Positions 45,293 to 54,504 of a DNA stretch of 64,000 nucleotides are shown piece after piece (within the stretch, counting starts at the first letter, position 1; every line of letters starts with the position of its first letter). A model generated the notes under the pieces. It was not told where the DNA came from. It saw nothing but the letters and a program-made list of their open reading frames with translations, and did no database searches. A program made the position numbers and the translations under genes. Source of the DNA: an uncultured Acetobacteraceae bacterium (GTDB lineage Bacteria > Pseudomonadota > Alphaproteobacteria > Acetobacterales > Acetobacteraceae); the NCBI GenBank assembly GCA_943912335.1, contig CALTUD010000005.1, positions 81,916 to 145,915 on the forward strand, read 5' to 3'.

Positions 45293-45469
45293 TCACAGGC
45301 GGCGATTGCGACCGCGGCCGTAGAACAGGCTGATCAGGAACAGCACCAGGAAGACGAAGAACAGGATCTTGCCGATCTCGGCAGCGCCCGCGGCGATGCC
45401 GCCGAAGCCGAACACGCCGGCGATCAGGGCGATGACCAGGAAGATCAGCGTCCAGCGAAGAAGATCCAT
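45293..45469 (-). CDS. DUF1328 (YtjA-like) small membrane protein
   Basis: A 58-residue protein with two transmembrane helices: [24 protein letters not shown] and [22 protein letters not shown], ending in a positive tail. This matches the YtjA/DUF1328 family, whose role is unknown; family members are often stress-linked. It is short but the pattern is specific. Confidence 0.92.
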   Translation of the reverse strand: MDLLRWTLIFLVIALIAGVFGFGGIAAGAAEIGKILFFVFLVLFLISLFYGRGRNRRL

Positions 45470-45564
45470 TGTTGTCGCTCCTGTTGTCGCGGGCGGAACC
45501 GCATACCGGCGATTGAGACCGAGAGCGTAACGTCCGCACCGTGCGTCGGATGCCCGGCGGGGCG

Positions 45565-45993
45565 TCAGAAATAATGCAGGGTGACGGTGAGGGCGTGGTC
45601 GCCCGGCCCGAGCGTGACGGCGCTGTCGGCGAAGGAGGGCGGGCCGAAGCGCAGGCTCGGATCGCGCGAGAAGCCGGTGCCGTCGCGCGGGACGCCGAGA
45701 AAGGACCGGCGCAGATGGCCGGCATCGGTGGAATCCTGATAGGCGGCGACGGCGTATGTGCCGGGCTGCACCGGGATGCGGGCCACCACCTGTCCGGCGG
45801 CGGAGGGGATCACGGCGTGGAACCGGCAGGACTCGCCGAGGAATTCCGCCTTGGTGCAGACGCCGATCCGCACATGGCCGCGCGCGTCGCGCACGTTGTC
45901 GACCGTCACGGTGAGGATGTCGGCCCTGGCGGCGGGGGCGGCGGCTGTCAGCAGGGCGGGAAGGGCGATCAGCCCCAAACAAAAGCGGTTCAT
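45565..45993 (-). CDS. DUF2141-family exported protein
   Basis: A 142-residue protein with a signal peptide (1-24, ending AARA) and a beta-rich domain ([38 protein letters not shown]) typical of DUF2141. Two Cys (in GVCTK and ESCRF) could form a disulfide. It starts 13 bases after the glycosyltransferase stop, so it is the last gene of the carotenoid run. Homologues occur beside carotenoid genes; the function is unknown. Confidence 0.87.
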   Translation of the reverse strand: MNRFCLGLIALPALLTAAAPAARADILTVTVDNVRDARGHVRIGVCTKAEFLGESCRFHAVIPSAAGQVVARIPVQPGTYAVAAYQDSTDAGHLRRSFLGVPRDGTGFSRDPSLRFGPPSFADSAVTLGPGDHALTVTLHYF

Positions 45994-46006
45994 GCGCCGC
46001 CTCCGG

Positions 46007-47110
46007 TCAGCTCTGGTAGGTGCGGCCGCGCCATTCCGTGGGCCGTCCGGCGCGGGCCGCGAACAAGGCGGTCCATTGCCGCCACAGCAGAAGAAGCACG
46101 CCGGCCGGCTGCGACGCCACGCCGCGCACGTCCTGCCTGAATCGCGCGGCGAGCAGGGCGCGGAGCCCCAGGCTGGCGAGCATGGCGGCGATGGCGGGCC
46201 GGGTGCGTGTGCGACCTGACAGGCACAGCAGGAACGGAAGCACGTGACCACCGAACAGCAGCGCGGTCCAGACCGGAAGGGCGGCGGGCGTGGCCATGCC
46301 CTCGGTGGCGTTCTTGCCGAGGCCGGACCAGAGCGTCGGCCAATCCTGATACATGCGGCATTCGGCCAGATCGGTGGCGTCGAACAGGCCGGTCGGGAAG
46401 GCGGCGCGTCGGAAGGCGCGCGGCAGGGTCAGTCCGTCATGCTTGGACGCGCGGATCGCGTCGTGCCCGCCCATGGCGCGATAAAGCGATCGTCGGGCGA
46501 CGAAGAGCTGGCCGCAGCCGGCGGCGAAGCCGGGCCGGCGCTGGTCGCGATCGAGCCAGATCGGCCTGTAGCCGAGCAGCAGCAGATGGATCAGCGGCAG
46601 CAGCAGCCATTCTCCGGGCCGGATCGTGGTCTGGTGTGGCACGCCGCTGGCGAGGCCGAGCGACGTGTCGGCCTGCATGAATCCGGCGAGGCGGGACAGC
46701 GCGTCCGGAGCGAGACGCACATCGGCGTCGACGAACACCATCAGCTCGTGCGAGGCGCGTTCGGCCAGCCGGGCGCAGGCGTGCTGCTTGCCGGACCAGC
46801 CGGGCGGCAGAACGCCTGCGCCCGTGATGACGGACAGGCGCGGGTCGTCGATCCCGGCCAGGATGGCGGAGGTGCGGTCGGTGGAGCCGTCATCCAGCAC
46901 GAGCAGCTCGATCTCGACGTCGCGATTGGCGAGCACGGCGCGCACGGCGGCGGCGATGTTGGCTTCCTCGTCGCGCGCGGGGATCAGCACCGAGACGGCC
47001 GGGCGGCCGGAAACGGGTTCTGGGCGTCGCAGCAGGCGCAGATTGGCGGCGGCGATGCCGAGCGGGAGGCTGGCGAGGCCGAGGGCGGCCCATCCGGCGA
47101 CGCGTTTCAT
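46007..47110 (-). CDS. Family 2 glycosyltransferase, carotenoid-type (CrtQ-like)
   Basis: A 367-residue membrane-associated GT2 protein. The catalytic domain has SVLIPARDEEANIAAAVRAVLANRD, LLVLDDGSTDRT, the FVDADVRLAPDAL metal site and the WSGKQHACARLAE stretch. Two to three hydrophobic segments follow residue 200. Its place between an acyltransferase and a DUF2141 gene, with carotenoid desaturases next to it, suggests transfer of glucose to a C30 carotenoid carboxylate, as CrtQ does in staphyloxanthin synthesis. The start overlaps the acyltransferase stop. Confidence 0.86.
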   Translation of the reverse strand: MKRVAGWAALGLASLPLGIAAANLRLLRRPEPVSGRPAVSVLIPARDEEANIAAAVRAVLANRDVEIELLVLDDGSTDRTSAILAGIDDPRLSVITGAGVLPPGWSGKQHACARLAERASHELMVFVDADVRLAPDALSRLAGFMQADTSLGLASGVPHQTTIRPGEWLLLPLIHLLLLGYRPIWLDRDQRRPGFAAGCGQLFVARRSLYRAMGGHDAIRASKHDGLTLPRAFRRAAFPTGLFDATDLAECRMYQDWPTLWSGLGKNATEGMATPAALPVWTALLFGGHVLPFLLCLSGRTRTRPAIAAMLASLGLRALLAARFRQDVRGVASQPAGVLLLLWRQWTALFAARAGRPTEWRGRTYQS

Positions 47111-47928
47111 GGGTGTTCTCCGGTCCGGTGTCGGCCGCCATGGGACGGATCGAAGCGCCGTCCCGCGCCGAGCGCGCGCAGTCTGCGCCATTGGTCGTAA
47201 ATCCAGCCCGCGCCGGCCGTCCCGTCGTTCAGCGTGGTGAACAAGGCGGGGTCGCGCCGGACGGCGTCGGTCGCCAGGGCGTCCATGGTGTCGGCCAGGG
47301 CGCGTTCCAGCCTCGGCGCCCACTCCGCCGCGCGGCCGCCTTGCGCGGCGTCGATCGGGGTGCCGAGACGCAGCAATGCCTCGGGGCGGCTCTCGTTCCA
47401 GAACACGTATTCCATCGCCAACGGCACCAGCAGCGCTTCCGGGGTCGAGGCGGCGAGATGGGCGATGCCGGGCCGGAGCCGGACCGGGCGGCGACGCGGA
47501 TCGGTGAAATCGCCCTCTGCGGTGATCCACATCATCGCCCGTCCGCCGGGGCCGCTTGCCTCGCCCAGCACGCGGCGTGCGACCAGCAGGAAGCGGCGCG
47601 CGCCTGCGGCGCTGTGTTTGTCGATGCCGAAAATGCCGAGTTTGCGGAAGAAGCCGTAGCGGCCGAGCGCTTCCTCGTCCATCGGTCCGAAGCCCGGGCG
47701 CCCGGGAAAGCAGCGATCGGCCAGCAGCATGAAGGCGGCCGGGTCCCACCAGGAGGGGTGGTTGGAGAAGATCACCACCGGCCGTTCGGCGGGGAGGGTG
47801 GCCGGGTCGATGCCGGACAAACGGACGGCGTGGAAATGACGGCCGAAGCGCCAGCGCAGGTAGAAGCCGAACAGCCGGAACAGCCGGTTCGAGCGTTGCG
47901 CGATCGGGTCGGGTGGGAGGGGCGGCAT
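47107..47928 (-). CDS. Lysophospholipid-type acyltransferase (PlsC fold)
   Basis: A 273-residue protein with the PlsC acyltransferase motif NHPSWWDP (H-x4-D) and the second motif EGDFTDPRRRP. In the carotenoid neighbourhood it could acylate the glycosylated carotenoid. It is not PlsC of phospholipid synthesis by context. It starts after a stem-loop repeat that separates it from the desaturase genes, and its stop overlaps the glycosyltransferase start. Confidence 0.82.
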   Translation of the reverse strand: MPPLPPDPIAQRSNRLFRLFGFYLRWRFGRHFHAVRLSGIDPATLPAERPVVIFSNHPSWWDPAAFMLLADRCFPGRPGFGPMDEEALGRYGFFRKLGIFGIDKHSAAGARRFLLVARRVLGEASGPGGRAMMWITAEGDFTDPRRRPVRLRPGIAHLAASTPEALLVPLAMEYVFWNESRPEALLRLGTPIDAAQGGRAAEWAPRLERALADTMDALATDAVRRDPALFTTLNDGTAGAGWIYDQWRRLRALGAGRRFDPSHGGRHRTGEHP

Positions 47929-47940
47929 CTAGAGGCTAGT

Positions 47941-48058
47941 CTTCTTTTTCTGAAGAAAAAGAAGCAAAAAGACTTCTATCCGTTCTGGTTCTCGAACCGG
48001 CGAGGTTCTCGGCACCAAACGAATAAGAGTTTTTTGGTTCTTTTTTGCAAAAAAGAAC
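47941..48058. repeat. Long stem-loop repeat, copy 1
   Basis: An AT-rich element, unlike the flanking DNA. It begins with a 24-base palindrome (47941-47964) of two 11-bp arms and ends with a 22-base palindrome (48037-48058). The first 35 bases are identical to copy 2 at 53466-53500, and the middle is variable but able to pair. It lies between crtP and the acyltransferase gene, where it may end or attenuate the transcript. Confidence 0.85.
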
Positions 48059-48081
48059 GATCTTGTTCCCGACCGCATCGT

Positions 48082-49620
48082 CTACGCGCTGAGCCGCTCC
48101 GGCGCGTTGCTCTTGGCGTCCTGATCGAGACTGTCTGCGGCGATCCAGCCGGACATCATCACCATCGGCATGCCGGGGCCGGGATGGGCGGCGCCGCCGG
48201 CGAGATAAAGGTTCTTGAGGTCGCGCGAGCGGTTGCCCGGCTTGAACGCGCCCATCACCGAGCCGTGGCTGGCGAGACCGTAGATGGCGCCGTCGAGCAC
48301 GTTGTAGCGCTCGTTGATGTCGACCGGGGTGAGCACGCGTTCCGTGCGGATGCGCGATTCCAGATCGGCCATGCCGGCGGTGCGCGCGAGCTTGTCGAAG
48401 ATCACCTTGCGGTAGGCGGGCAGCATCGCGGTCCAGTCGTGATGCGGACGCAGATAGGGCGTGTGCACCAGGATATACAGCGCCTCGCCACCTTGCGGGG
48501 CGACGCCGGGTTCGGTGCGCGCCGGTGCGGCGATGTAGCAGGTCGGATCGGGTGCCGGCTCGCCGCGACGGTAGATGGCGTCGAACTCTTCTTCCGGGTC
48601 GCGGGAGAACACGAAATCATGGTGCTGGAGATGGTCGTAGGCCTTGTCGAGGCCGAGATAGAGCACGACGCCGGAACAGGCCGGTTCGCGTTTCCAGCGC
48701 TTGGAGAAGCTTCGTTCCGCGGCACCCCCGACCAGCTCGCGATAGGTGCGGACACTGTCCATGTTGGAGACGACGCGCGACAGGCGCACGAACTCGCCGG
48801 TGTCGGTTTCCACGCCACAGGCTTTTCCGTTCTCCTGCAGAACGCGTCGCACGCCGCATCCGGTGCGGTATTCGACGCCGAGACGCTCGCCGAGCGCCAC
48901 CAGCGCTTCCGGCACCGCGCGCGTGCCGCCGATCGGGTACCACACGCCTTCCTGCGTCTGCATATGGGCGATGCCGCACAGGACGGCGGGCGCGAGATAC
49001 GGCGAGGAGCCGACATATTGCACGAAATGATCGAGCATCTGCGACACGCGCTCGTCCGGGACGTGTCTGCGGATCTGCTTGGCGACCGAAGACCCCATAC
49101 GCAGGCTGAGGATGTCGCGCATGGTGGCGAGGTTCATGCCCGCCTTCAGATCCATGGTGTCGCCGATATCCTCGACGGATTTCCAGAAGAAGAACTTGTC
49201 GCTGATGCGATGCAGGTTCTCGCTCTGGCGGATGAAATCGAGATAGCCCTGCTCGGTGTTGCCTTCTTCGGCGCCGGAGAAGCCGCGCAGGCGCAGCGCC
49301 ATCGCCGCGACGTCCTGATCCAGGTCGAGCACGGTGCCGTCCTCGAAGAAGCAGCGCCATTGCGGATCGATCCTGCGCAGATCGAGATGATCGGCCATGC
49401 GCTCGCCGGCTTCGGCGAAGATGCGTTCCAGCACGGACGGCACGGTGAGGATGGTGGGGCCCATGTCGAAGCGGAAACCGTCCGCTTCGTGCAGCGCGGC
49501 CTTGCCGCCGAGCCAGTCGTTCTTCTCGAACAGCACCACCTTGTGCCCGCGCGCGGCGAGCGTGCAGGCGGCGGCGAGACCGCCCAGGCCGGACCCGATG
49601 ACGCCGACAGGTTCGGTCAT
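48082..49620 (-). CDS. Carotenoid desaturase/oxygenase, CrtI/CrtN family (CrtP-like)
   Basis: A 512-residue flavoenzyme. It begins with the FAD-binding GSGLGGLAAACTLAARGHKVVLFEKN and GGKAALHEADGFRFDMGPT and ends with the family C-terminal motif LYLAGGAAHPGPGMPMVMMSGWIAAD. By similarity to C30 carotenoid pathways, one of the two adjacent paralogues desaturates and the other oxidises the terminal methyl groups; I cannot assign them with certainty. Start overlaps the crtN-like stop (ATGA). Confidence 0.86.
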   Translation of the reverse strand: MTEPVGVIGSGLGGLAAACTLAARGHKVVLFEKNDWLGGKAALHEADGFRFDMGPTILTVPSVLERIFAEAGERMADHLDLRRIDPQWRCFFEDGTVLDLDQDVAAMALRLRGFSGAEEGNTEQGYLDFIRQSENLHRISDKFFFWKSVEDIGDTMDLKAGMNLATMRDILSLRMGSSVAKQIRRHVPDERVSQMLDHFVQYVGSSPYLAPAVLCGIAHMQTQEGVWYPIGGTRAVPEALVALGERLGVEYRTGCGVRRVLQENGKACGVETDTGEFVRLSRVVSNMDSVRTYRELVGGAAERSFSKRWKREPACSGVVLYLGLDKAYDHLQHHDFVFSRDPEEEFDAIYRRGEPAPDPTCYIAAPARTEPGVAPQGGEALYILVHTPYLRPHHDWTAMLPAYRKVIFDKLARTAGMADLESRIRTERVLTPVDINERYNVLDGAIYGLASHGSVMGAFKPGNRSRDLKNLYLAGGAAHPGPGMPMVMMSGWIAADSLDQDAKSNAPERLSA

Positions 49621-51203
49621 GCGATGCCTTTCTCGAGAACGGTTTCGTCGAGCCCGGTCCTGGGCGCGCCATCGGTGCCGGCGAACGGCATGGTGGTCTC
49701 GACCGGCTTCAGGCCGAGATCCTTGGCCAGCAGACGCGAACTGATGCGTGCGCCTTCGAAGATCACCGGAAGGCCGCTGCCCGGATGGGTGCCGCCGCCG
49801 ACCAGATACAGACGCTCCGCGTCCTCGAACCGGTTATGCGGGCGCAGATTGAGCATCTGGCCGATATTGTGGGCGAGGTTGAACACTGCGCCGCGATGGA
49901 CGTCGAGTTCCTCGTCCCAGGCAGGTGGCGTCATGATCTTTTCGAACACGATGCGGTCGCGGATATCGGGCACGCCGGCGCGCGCGAGACGATCGAGCAC
50001 CAGATCGCGATAGCGCGGCGCCTCGACGCTCCAGTCCGGGCCGCCTTCGCGTTCGTGACCGACCGGCACCAGGACGTAGAGCGTGGAGTGGTCGGGTGGC
50101 GCCAAAGCGGGGTCGGTGACGCAGGCGTTCTGGATGTAGAAGCACGGATCGGCGGGCGGCTTTTCGCCGCTTTCCACCTCGCGCAGCGTTTGCGCGTAAT
50201 CCTCGGCCAGATAGATGGTGTGGTGGGCGAGACCGTCGATCCGGCCCTTGATGCCGAGATACAGCATGAAGGTGGAGCAGGAGAGTTTGGTTTTGGCGAT
50301 CTTGCGATCGTTCCAGCGCTTGCGGTTCTTTTTCGGAACCAGATCGGTCATGGCCGACAGGAAGTCGGCATTCATCACCACCGCGTCGGCCTTGGTGATT
50401 CCCGCATCGGTGCGCACGCCGACCGCGCGTTTGTTTTCGAACAGCACCTCGCGCACGGGTTCGCCCGTGCGGAATTTGGCTCCCATCTGACGCGCCGCAT
50501 CGGCCATCGCCCGCATCACCGCGCCATGACCGCCGCGGGGATGGAAGATGCCGAACTCGTATTCCATGAACGCGAGGATCGTGAACAGGCTCGGGCAACG
50601 ATACGGCGACATGCCCAGATATTTGCTCTGGAACGAGAAGCCGAGACGCACGCGCGGGTCCTTGAACCAGCGCTTGAGATCGTCGTCCACGGAGGAGAAC
50701 GGGCGCAGCAGGCGCAGCGCCTTCAGCACGTCCGGTTTCAGAAGATCGGCGGCGCTGTTGAACGGGTTTTCCAGCACGGGCCGGAACGCGGCCAGCTTCC
50801 TCCGGCTATCGGCCAGGAAGGCCGGGATCATCGCCGCGTCATCAGGTGACAAACGCGCCACGCTTTCCTGCAGACGGGGAATGTCGCTGCTGGCGGTGAT
50901 GCGGCCGTGGCCCTCGAACAGAATGTCGTAATGTGTATCGAGCCTGATCAGCTCGACCGAATCTTCGAGTCTGCGCCCGCATTGCGCGAAGATGTCGGAC
51001 AGGACGCGCGGATACAGGAAGAAGGTGGGGCCGATATCGAAATGGAAGCGGCCTTGCGGCGCGTTGCCTTCCAGCGTTGCGGAGCGTCCGCCCACCGCAT
51101 CATGGCGCTCGAACACGGTGACGTCCGCACCGGCATGGCTCAGCAGCATCGCGGCGGCGAGACCGCCCGGACCTGCTCCAACAATCGAAACGGGGCGCGT
51201 CAT
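49617..51203 (-). CDS. Phytoene/diapophytoene desaturase-type enzyme (CrtN-like)
   Basis: A 528-residue flavoenzyme of the CrtI/CrtN family with GAGPGGLAAAMLLSHAGADVTVFERHDAVGGRS at the start, FDIGPTFFLYPRVL, and the C-terminal YLVGGGTHPGSGLPVIFEGARISSRLL. It probably inserts double bonds into a colourless C30 or C40 precursor. No crtM/crtB-type or hpnCDE synthase is in the window, so the precursor must be made elsewhere. It begins the carotenoid gene run and is divergent from nadE. Confidence 0.88.
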   Translation of the reverse strand: MTRPVSIVGAGPGGLAAAMLLSHAGADVTVFERHDAVGGRSATLEGNAPQGRFHFDIGPTFFLYPRVLSDIFAQCGRRLEDSVELIRLDTHYDILFEGHGRITASSDIPRLQESVARLSPDDAAMIPAFLADSRRKLAAFRPVLENPFNSAADLLKPDVLKALRLLRPFSSVDDDLKRWFKDPRVRLGFSFQSKYLGMSPYRCPSLFTILAFMEYEFGIFHPRGGHGAVMRAMADAARQMGAKFRTGEPVREVLFENKRAVGVRTDAGITKADAVVMNADFLSAMTDLVPKKNRKRWNDRKIAKTKLSCSTFMLYLGIKGRIDGLAHHTIYLAEDYAQTLREVESGEKPPADPCFYIQNACVTDPALAPPDHSTLYVLVPVGHEREGGPDWSVEAPRYRDLVLDRLARAGVPDIRDRIVFEKIMTPPAWDEELDVHRGAVFNLAHNIGQMLNLRPHNRFEDAERLYLVGGGTHPGSGLPVIFEGARISSRLLAKDLGLKPVETTMPFAGTDGAPRTGLDETVLEKGIA

Positions 51204-51387
51204 GAGGGTTCGATCCTACACGAACGACCCTGTCGCGCCAGTCTCGTTATTCCGGATTTCCGCAGCTTTTGTCGCGTCATCCTGGGTTGTGCGCAGGCGT
51301 GATATGTGCCGGTTGCGCGACGACCGCCGGGCGCCGTGCTTGCTTCCGGCCGTCCTGCCGCGCATCTGTGGGCAAAGGGGGCAGCGC

Positions 51388-53433
51388 ATGACGGATTTCC
51401 GCTCGATCTACCGGCACGGCTTCGCGCGTGTGGCGGCGTGTACCCTGCCCGTGTCCCTGGCCGATCCGCTCCGCAACGCCGAGGCGACGGCCGCCCTCGC
51501 CTCCAGGGCCGCCGGCGAGGGCGCGGTTCTGGCGGTGTTTCCCGAGCTGGGTTTGTCCGGCTACGCGATCGACGATCTGCGCCAGCAGGATGCGCTGCTG
51601 GACGCGGTGGAGGCGGCGATCGCGTCGCTCGCGGAGCGAACGGCGGAACTCGGCATCCTGATCCTGGCCGGAGCGCCGGTAAGGCATGCGGACGCGCTGT
51701 TCAATGCAGCAGTGGCGATCCAGCGCGGCCGCGTTCTGGGCGTGGTGCCGAAATCGTTCCTGCCGGGCTATCGCGAGTTCTACGAACCGCGCCAGTTCGC
51801 GCCCGGTGTCGGGCGTGTCGGCGATCGGATCCGTCTTGCCGGAACCGAGGTGCCGTTCGGCACCGATCTGTTGTTCGAGGCCGAGGATGTGACGGGTCTG
51901 ACGGTGGGGGTGGAGATCTGCGAGGATCTCTGGGTGCCGCTGCCGCCGTCGACGCGCCTGGCTTTGGCCGGCGCCAGCGTGATCGCCAATCTGTCCGCGT
52001 CCAACATTACCGTGGGCAAGGCGGAAACGCGTCGTCTGCTGGTGCAGGCGCAGTCGGCGCGCACGGTGAGCGCCTATCTCTATGCGGCGGCCGGGGAGGG
52101 CGAGAGCACCAACGACGTTGCCTGGGACGGGCAGGTGGCAGTGTTCGAGGCGGGTGCGCCTTTGGGCGAGAGCGAGCGGTTTCCGGCCGGACCGCAGGCG
52201 CTTCTGGTGGATGTGGATCTGGATCTGCTGCGCCAGGAGCGGGCACGCATGACCAGCTTCGACGCCAATCGCATGTCGGAGGGCGGAACCGGGACGTGGC
52301 GCAGGATCGGTTTCAGCGCCGCGCCGCCTGCGGGCGATATTGGTTTCCGCCGGCCTCTGGAACGCTTCCCGTTCGTGCCGTCCGATCCGGCGCGTCTCGA
52401 GCAGGATTGTTTCGAGAGCTACAACATCCAGGTTTCGGCGCTGATGCAGCGCATGCGGGCGATCGGCTGCAAGCGTCTGGTGATCGGCGTGTCGGGCGGG
52501 CTCGATTCTACCCAGGCGCTGATCGTGGCGGCGCGTGCCGTGGATCGTCTCGGGCTTGGGCGGGATGCGATTCTGGCTTACACCATGCCGGGTTTCGGCA
52601 CCGGTTCGGAAACGCTGAGCAATGCTCTGGCTCTGATGGAGGCGCTGGGGGTTCGCGGCGAGACGCTAGATATCCGTCCCTCCGCGCGGCTGATGCTCGA
52701 AGCGATGCGCCATCCGTTCGCCGACGGTGAGCCGCTCTATGACGTGACGTTCGAGAACGTGCAGGCGGGGCTGCGGACGGATTTCCTGTTCCGCCTCGCC
52801 AATCAGCATGACGGCATCGTCGTCGGCACCGGCGATCTGAGCGAATTGGGGCTCGGCTGGTGCACCTACGGCGTGGGCGACCAGATGTCGCACTACAACG
52901 TCAATGCCGGCCTGCCGAAGACGTTGATCCAACATCTGATTCGTTGGGTGATGGGGGCGGGTTGGTTCGCGGCGCCCGTGCCGGACACGTTGGCGCGTAT
53001 CCTGGCGACGGAGATTTCGCCCGAGCTTGTGCCGGCGAGCGTGGATCAGCCGATCCAGAGCACGGAATCCAAGATCGGCCCTTACGCGCTGCAGGATTTC
53101 ACGCTGTTCTACACGCTGCGCTACGGGTTCCGGCCGTCCAAGGTGGCGTTTCTGGCCGAACGGGCCTGGAGCGATGCCGGACGTGGCGGCTGGCCGCCCG
53201 GTTTTCCCGCCGACAAGCGCCCGGAATACGATCTGGCGGAGATCAAGCGCTGGATGCGCGTGTTTCTGCGCCGGTTCTTCGGGTTTTCGCAGTTCAAGCG
53301 TACGGCGGCGCCGAACGGGCCCAAGGTGTCGAGCGGCGGATCGCTGTCGCCGCGCGGCGATTGGCGCGCGCCGTCGGATGGCAGCGAGCGCGTCTGGCTG
53401 GACGAGCTGGAGGCCAACGTGCCGGATGTTTGA
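51388..53433 (+). CDS. nadE: Glutamine-dependent NAD+ synthetase
   Basis: Last step of NAD synthesis. The 681-residue protein fuses a nitrilase-type glutaminase (about 1-290: FPELGLSGYAIDDL with catalytic Glu, KSFLPGYREFYE with Lys, GVEICEDLWVP with Cys) to the synthetase domain (about 325-660: GVSGGLDSTQAL P-loop, GTGDLSELGLGWCTYG). The start at 51388 gives a normal family start; the frame continues upstream without homology. It ends just before copy 2 of the stem-loop repeat. Confidence 0.96.
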   Translation: MTDFRSIYRHGFARVAACTLPVSLADPLRNAEATAALASRAAGEGAVLAVFPELGLSGYAIDDLRQQDALLDAVEAAIASLAERTAELGILILAGAPVRHADALFNAAVAIQRGRVLGVVPKSFLPGYREFYEPRQFAPGVGRVGDRIRLAGTEVPFGTDLLFEAEDVTGLTVGVEICEDLWVPLPPSTRLALAGASVIANLSASNITVGKAETRRLLVQAQSARTVSAYLYAAAGEGESTNDVAWDGQVAVFEAGAPLGESERFPAGPQALLVDVDLDLLRQERARMTSFDANRMSEGGTGTWRRIGFSAAPPAGDIGFRRPLERFPFVPSDPARLEQDCFESYNIQVSALMQRMRAIGCKRLVIGVSGGLDSTQALIVAARAVDRLGLGRDAILAYTMPGFGTGSETLSNALALMEALGVRGETLDIRPSARLMLEAMRHPFADGEPLYDVTFENVQAGLRTDFLFRLANQHDGIVVGTGDLSELGLGWCTYGVGDQMSHYNVNAGLPKTLIQHLIRWVMGAGWFAAPVPDTLARILATEISPELVPASVDQPIQSTESKIGPYALQDFTLFYTLRYGFRPSKVAFLAERAWSDAGRGGWPPGFPADKRPEYDLAEIKRWMRVFLRRFFGFSQFKRTAAPNGPKVSSGGSLSPRGDWRAPSDGSERVWLDELEANVPDV

Positions 53434-53465
53434 GGTTGCGGTGCGGTGGCGGGGTGAGTGAAGCA

Positions 53466-53580
53466 CTTCTTTTTCTGAAGAAAAAGAAGCAAAAAGACTT
53501 TTGGTTGTTGAGGCCTGAGTGTTGGAAGGCTCACTCACCAACGAACAAAAGTTCTTTGGTTCTTTCTTTCAAGAAAGAAC
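53466..53580. repeat. Long stem-loop repeat, copy 2
   Basis: Second copy of the element at 47941-48058. It lies between convergent nadE and the epimerase gene; the epimerase stop codon falls inside its terminal palindrome (53559-53580). The internal part pairs with itself again despite a different sequence. Compared with copy 1, the terminal stem carries a paired T-A to C-G change, indicating the fold is maintained. Confidence 0.85.
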
Positions 53581-54504
53581 GCTCTTAAGCCATCGCGCAG
53601 TATCTTCCAGGCCGTCTTCCCAGGCCATCTCCGGCTGCCACCCCGTGGAATGGCGCAGACGGGTCGCATCCAGGATGTTGACCGGCACATCGGCGCTGCG
53701 GCCCGGGTGATAAACGATCTCCGGCGTGCGGCCGAGAATGCGCGCTGCGTCTCGGATCACGCTGGCGACGTCCCGGCCGATCCCGCTGCCGACGTTGCAG
53801 AGCCGCGTTTCGGGGTCGGGCGAAAACGACACGGCGAGGATCGCCGCGACCACGTCGTCGATATGGATGTAGTCGCGTATGGTGGAGCCGTCGCCCCAGA
53901 TATGGATCGGTGCGTTCCGCCTCAGCTTGTGCAGAACGGCGGCGACCAGGCCCTGGCCGCGTTCCGGCTGCTGGAACGGTCCGTAGGCGTTGCCGATGCG
54001 CAGGATCCGATGATCGAGCCCGTACTGATGCCGAAACAGGCGGAGATACTGTTCCACGGCGAGCTTGCCGATTCCGTAAGCGGAGATCGGATCGGTCGGC
54101 GCGTCTTCCCGGATCGGCATGGAGCCGGACGGTCCGTAGACGGTTCCGCCGGACGAGGCGAACACGATGCGTTCGACGCCTTGCCGGCGGCAGGCCTCGA
54201 GCAGGCGGATGCGCGGCGGTACGCCGTCGGCGACGATCCGGGCCGGATCGCGCTCGGATTGGCCCGGAAGGCCGGCTGCGATCAGGTCGAACAGATGGGT
54301 GTGGCCTGCGACCAGGGCATCCGGATCGCTTAGGGTGGCGATGTCGCCTTGTCTCCAGGGCAGGTCGGGCAGCACCGCCGGCGGTGACGGTGCCCGGCCG
54401 AAGCCGGTGGCGTCGATTCCGCTTGTCTGAAGAGCCAGGCACAGATTGGTGCCGATGAAGCCGCCTGCGCCCAGCACGAGGCAGCGTGGCGTCCGACCGT
54501 TCAC
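53569..54504 (-). CDS. NAD-dependent nucleotide-sugar epimerase/dehydratase
   Basis: A 311-residue extended SDR protein. It has the N-terminal LVLGAGGFIGTNL dinucleotide site, VFASSGGTVYG, the catalytic Tyr-x3-Lys in YGIGKLAVEQY, and RIGNAYGPFQQPERGQGLV. It resembles UDP-glucose 4-epimerase-type enzymes and would supply a sugar nucleotide for the neighbouring glycosyltransferases. The GTG start overlaps the stop of the large glycosyltransferase (GTGA). The last codons lie inside a stem-loop repeat. Confidence 0.9.
   Translation of the reverse strand: MNGRTPRCLVLGAGGFIGTNLCLALQTSGIDATGFGRAPSPPAVLPDLPWRQGDIATLSDPDALVAGHTHLFDLIAAGLPGQSERDPARIVADGVPPRIRLLEACRRQGVERIVFASSGGTVYGPSGSMPIREDAPTDPISAYGIGKLAVEQYLRLFRHQYGLDHRILRIGNAYGPFQQPERGQGLVAAVLHKLRRNAPIHIWGDGSTIRDYIHIDDVVAAILAVSFSPDPETRLCNVGSGIGRDVASVIRDAARILGRTPEIVYHPGRSADVPVNILDATRLRHSTGWQPEMAWEDGLEDTARWLKSVLS

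Noticed and set aside
47941..53580. The two stem-loop repeats as ends of a composite transposon
   Set aside because: No transposase lies between them, the enclosed genes are ordinary, and the elements are complete hairpins rather than inverted terminal repeats with target duplications.
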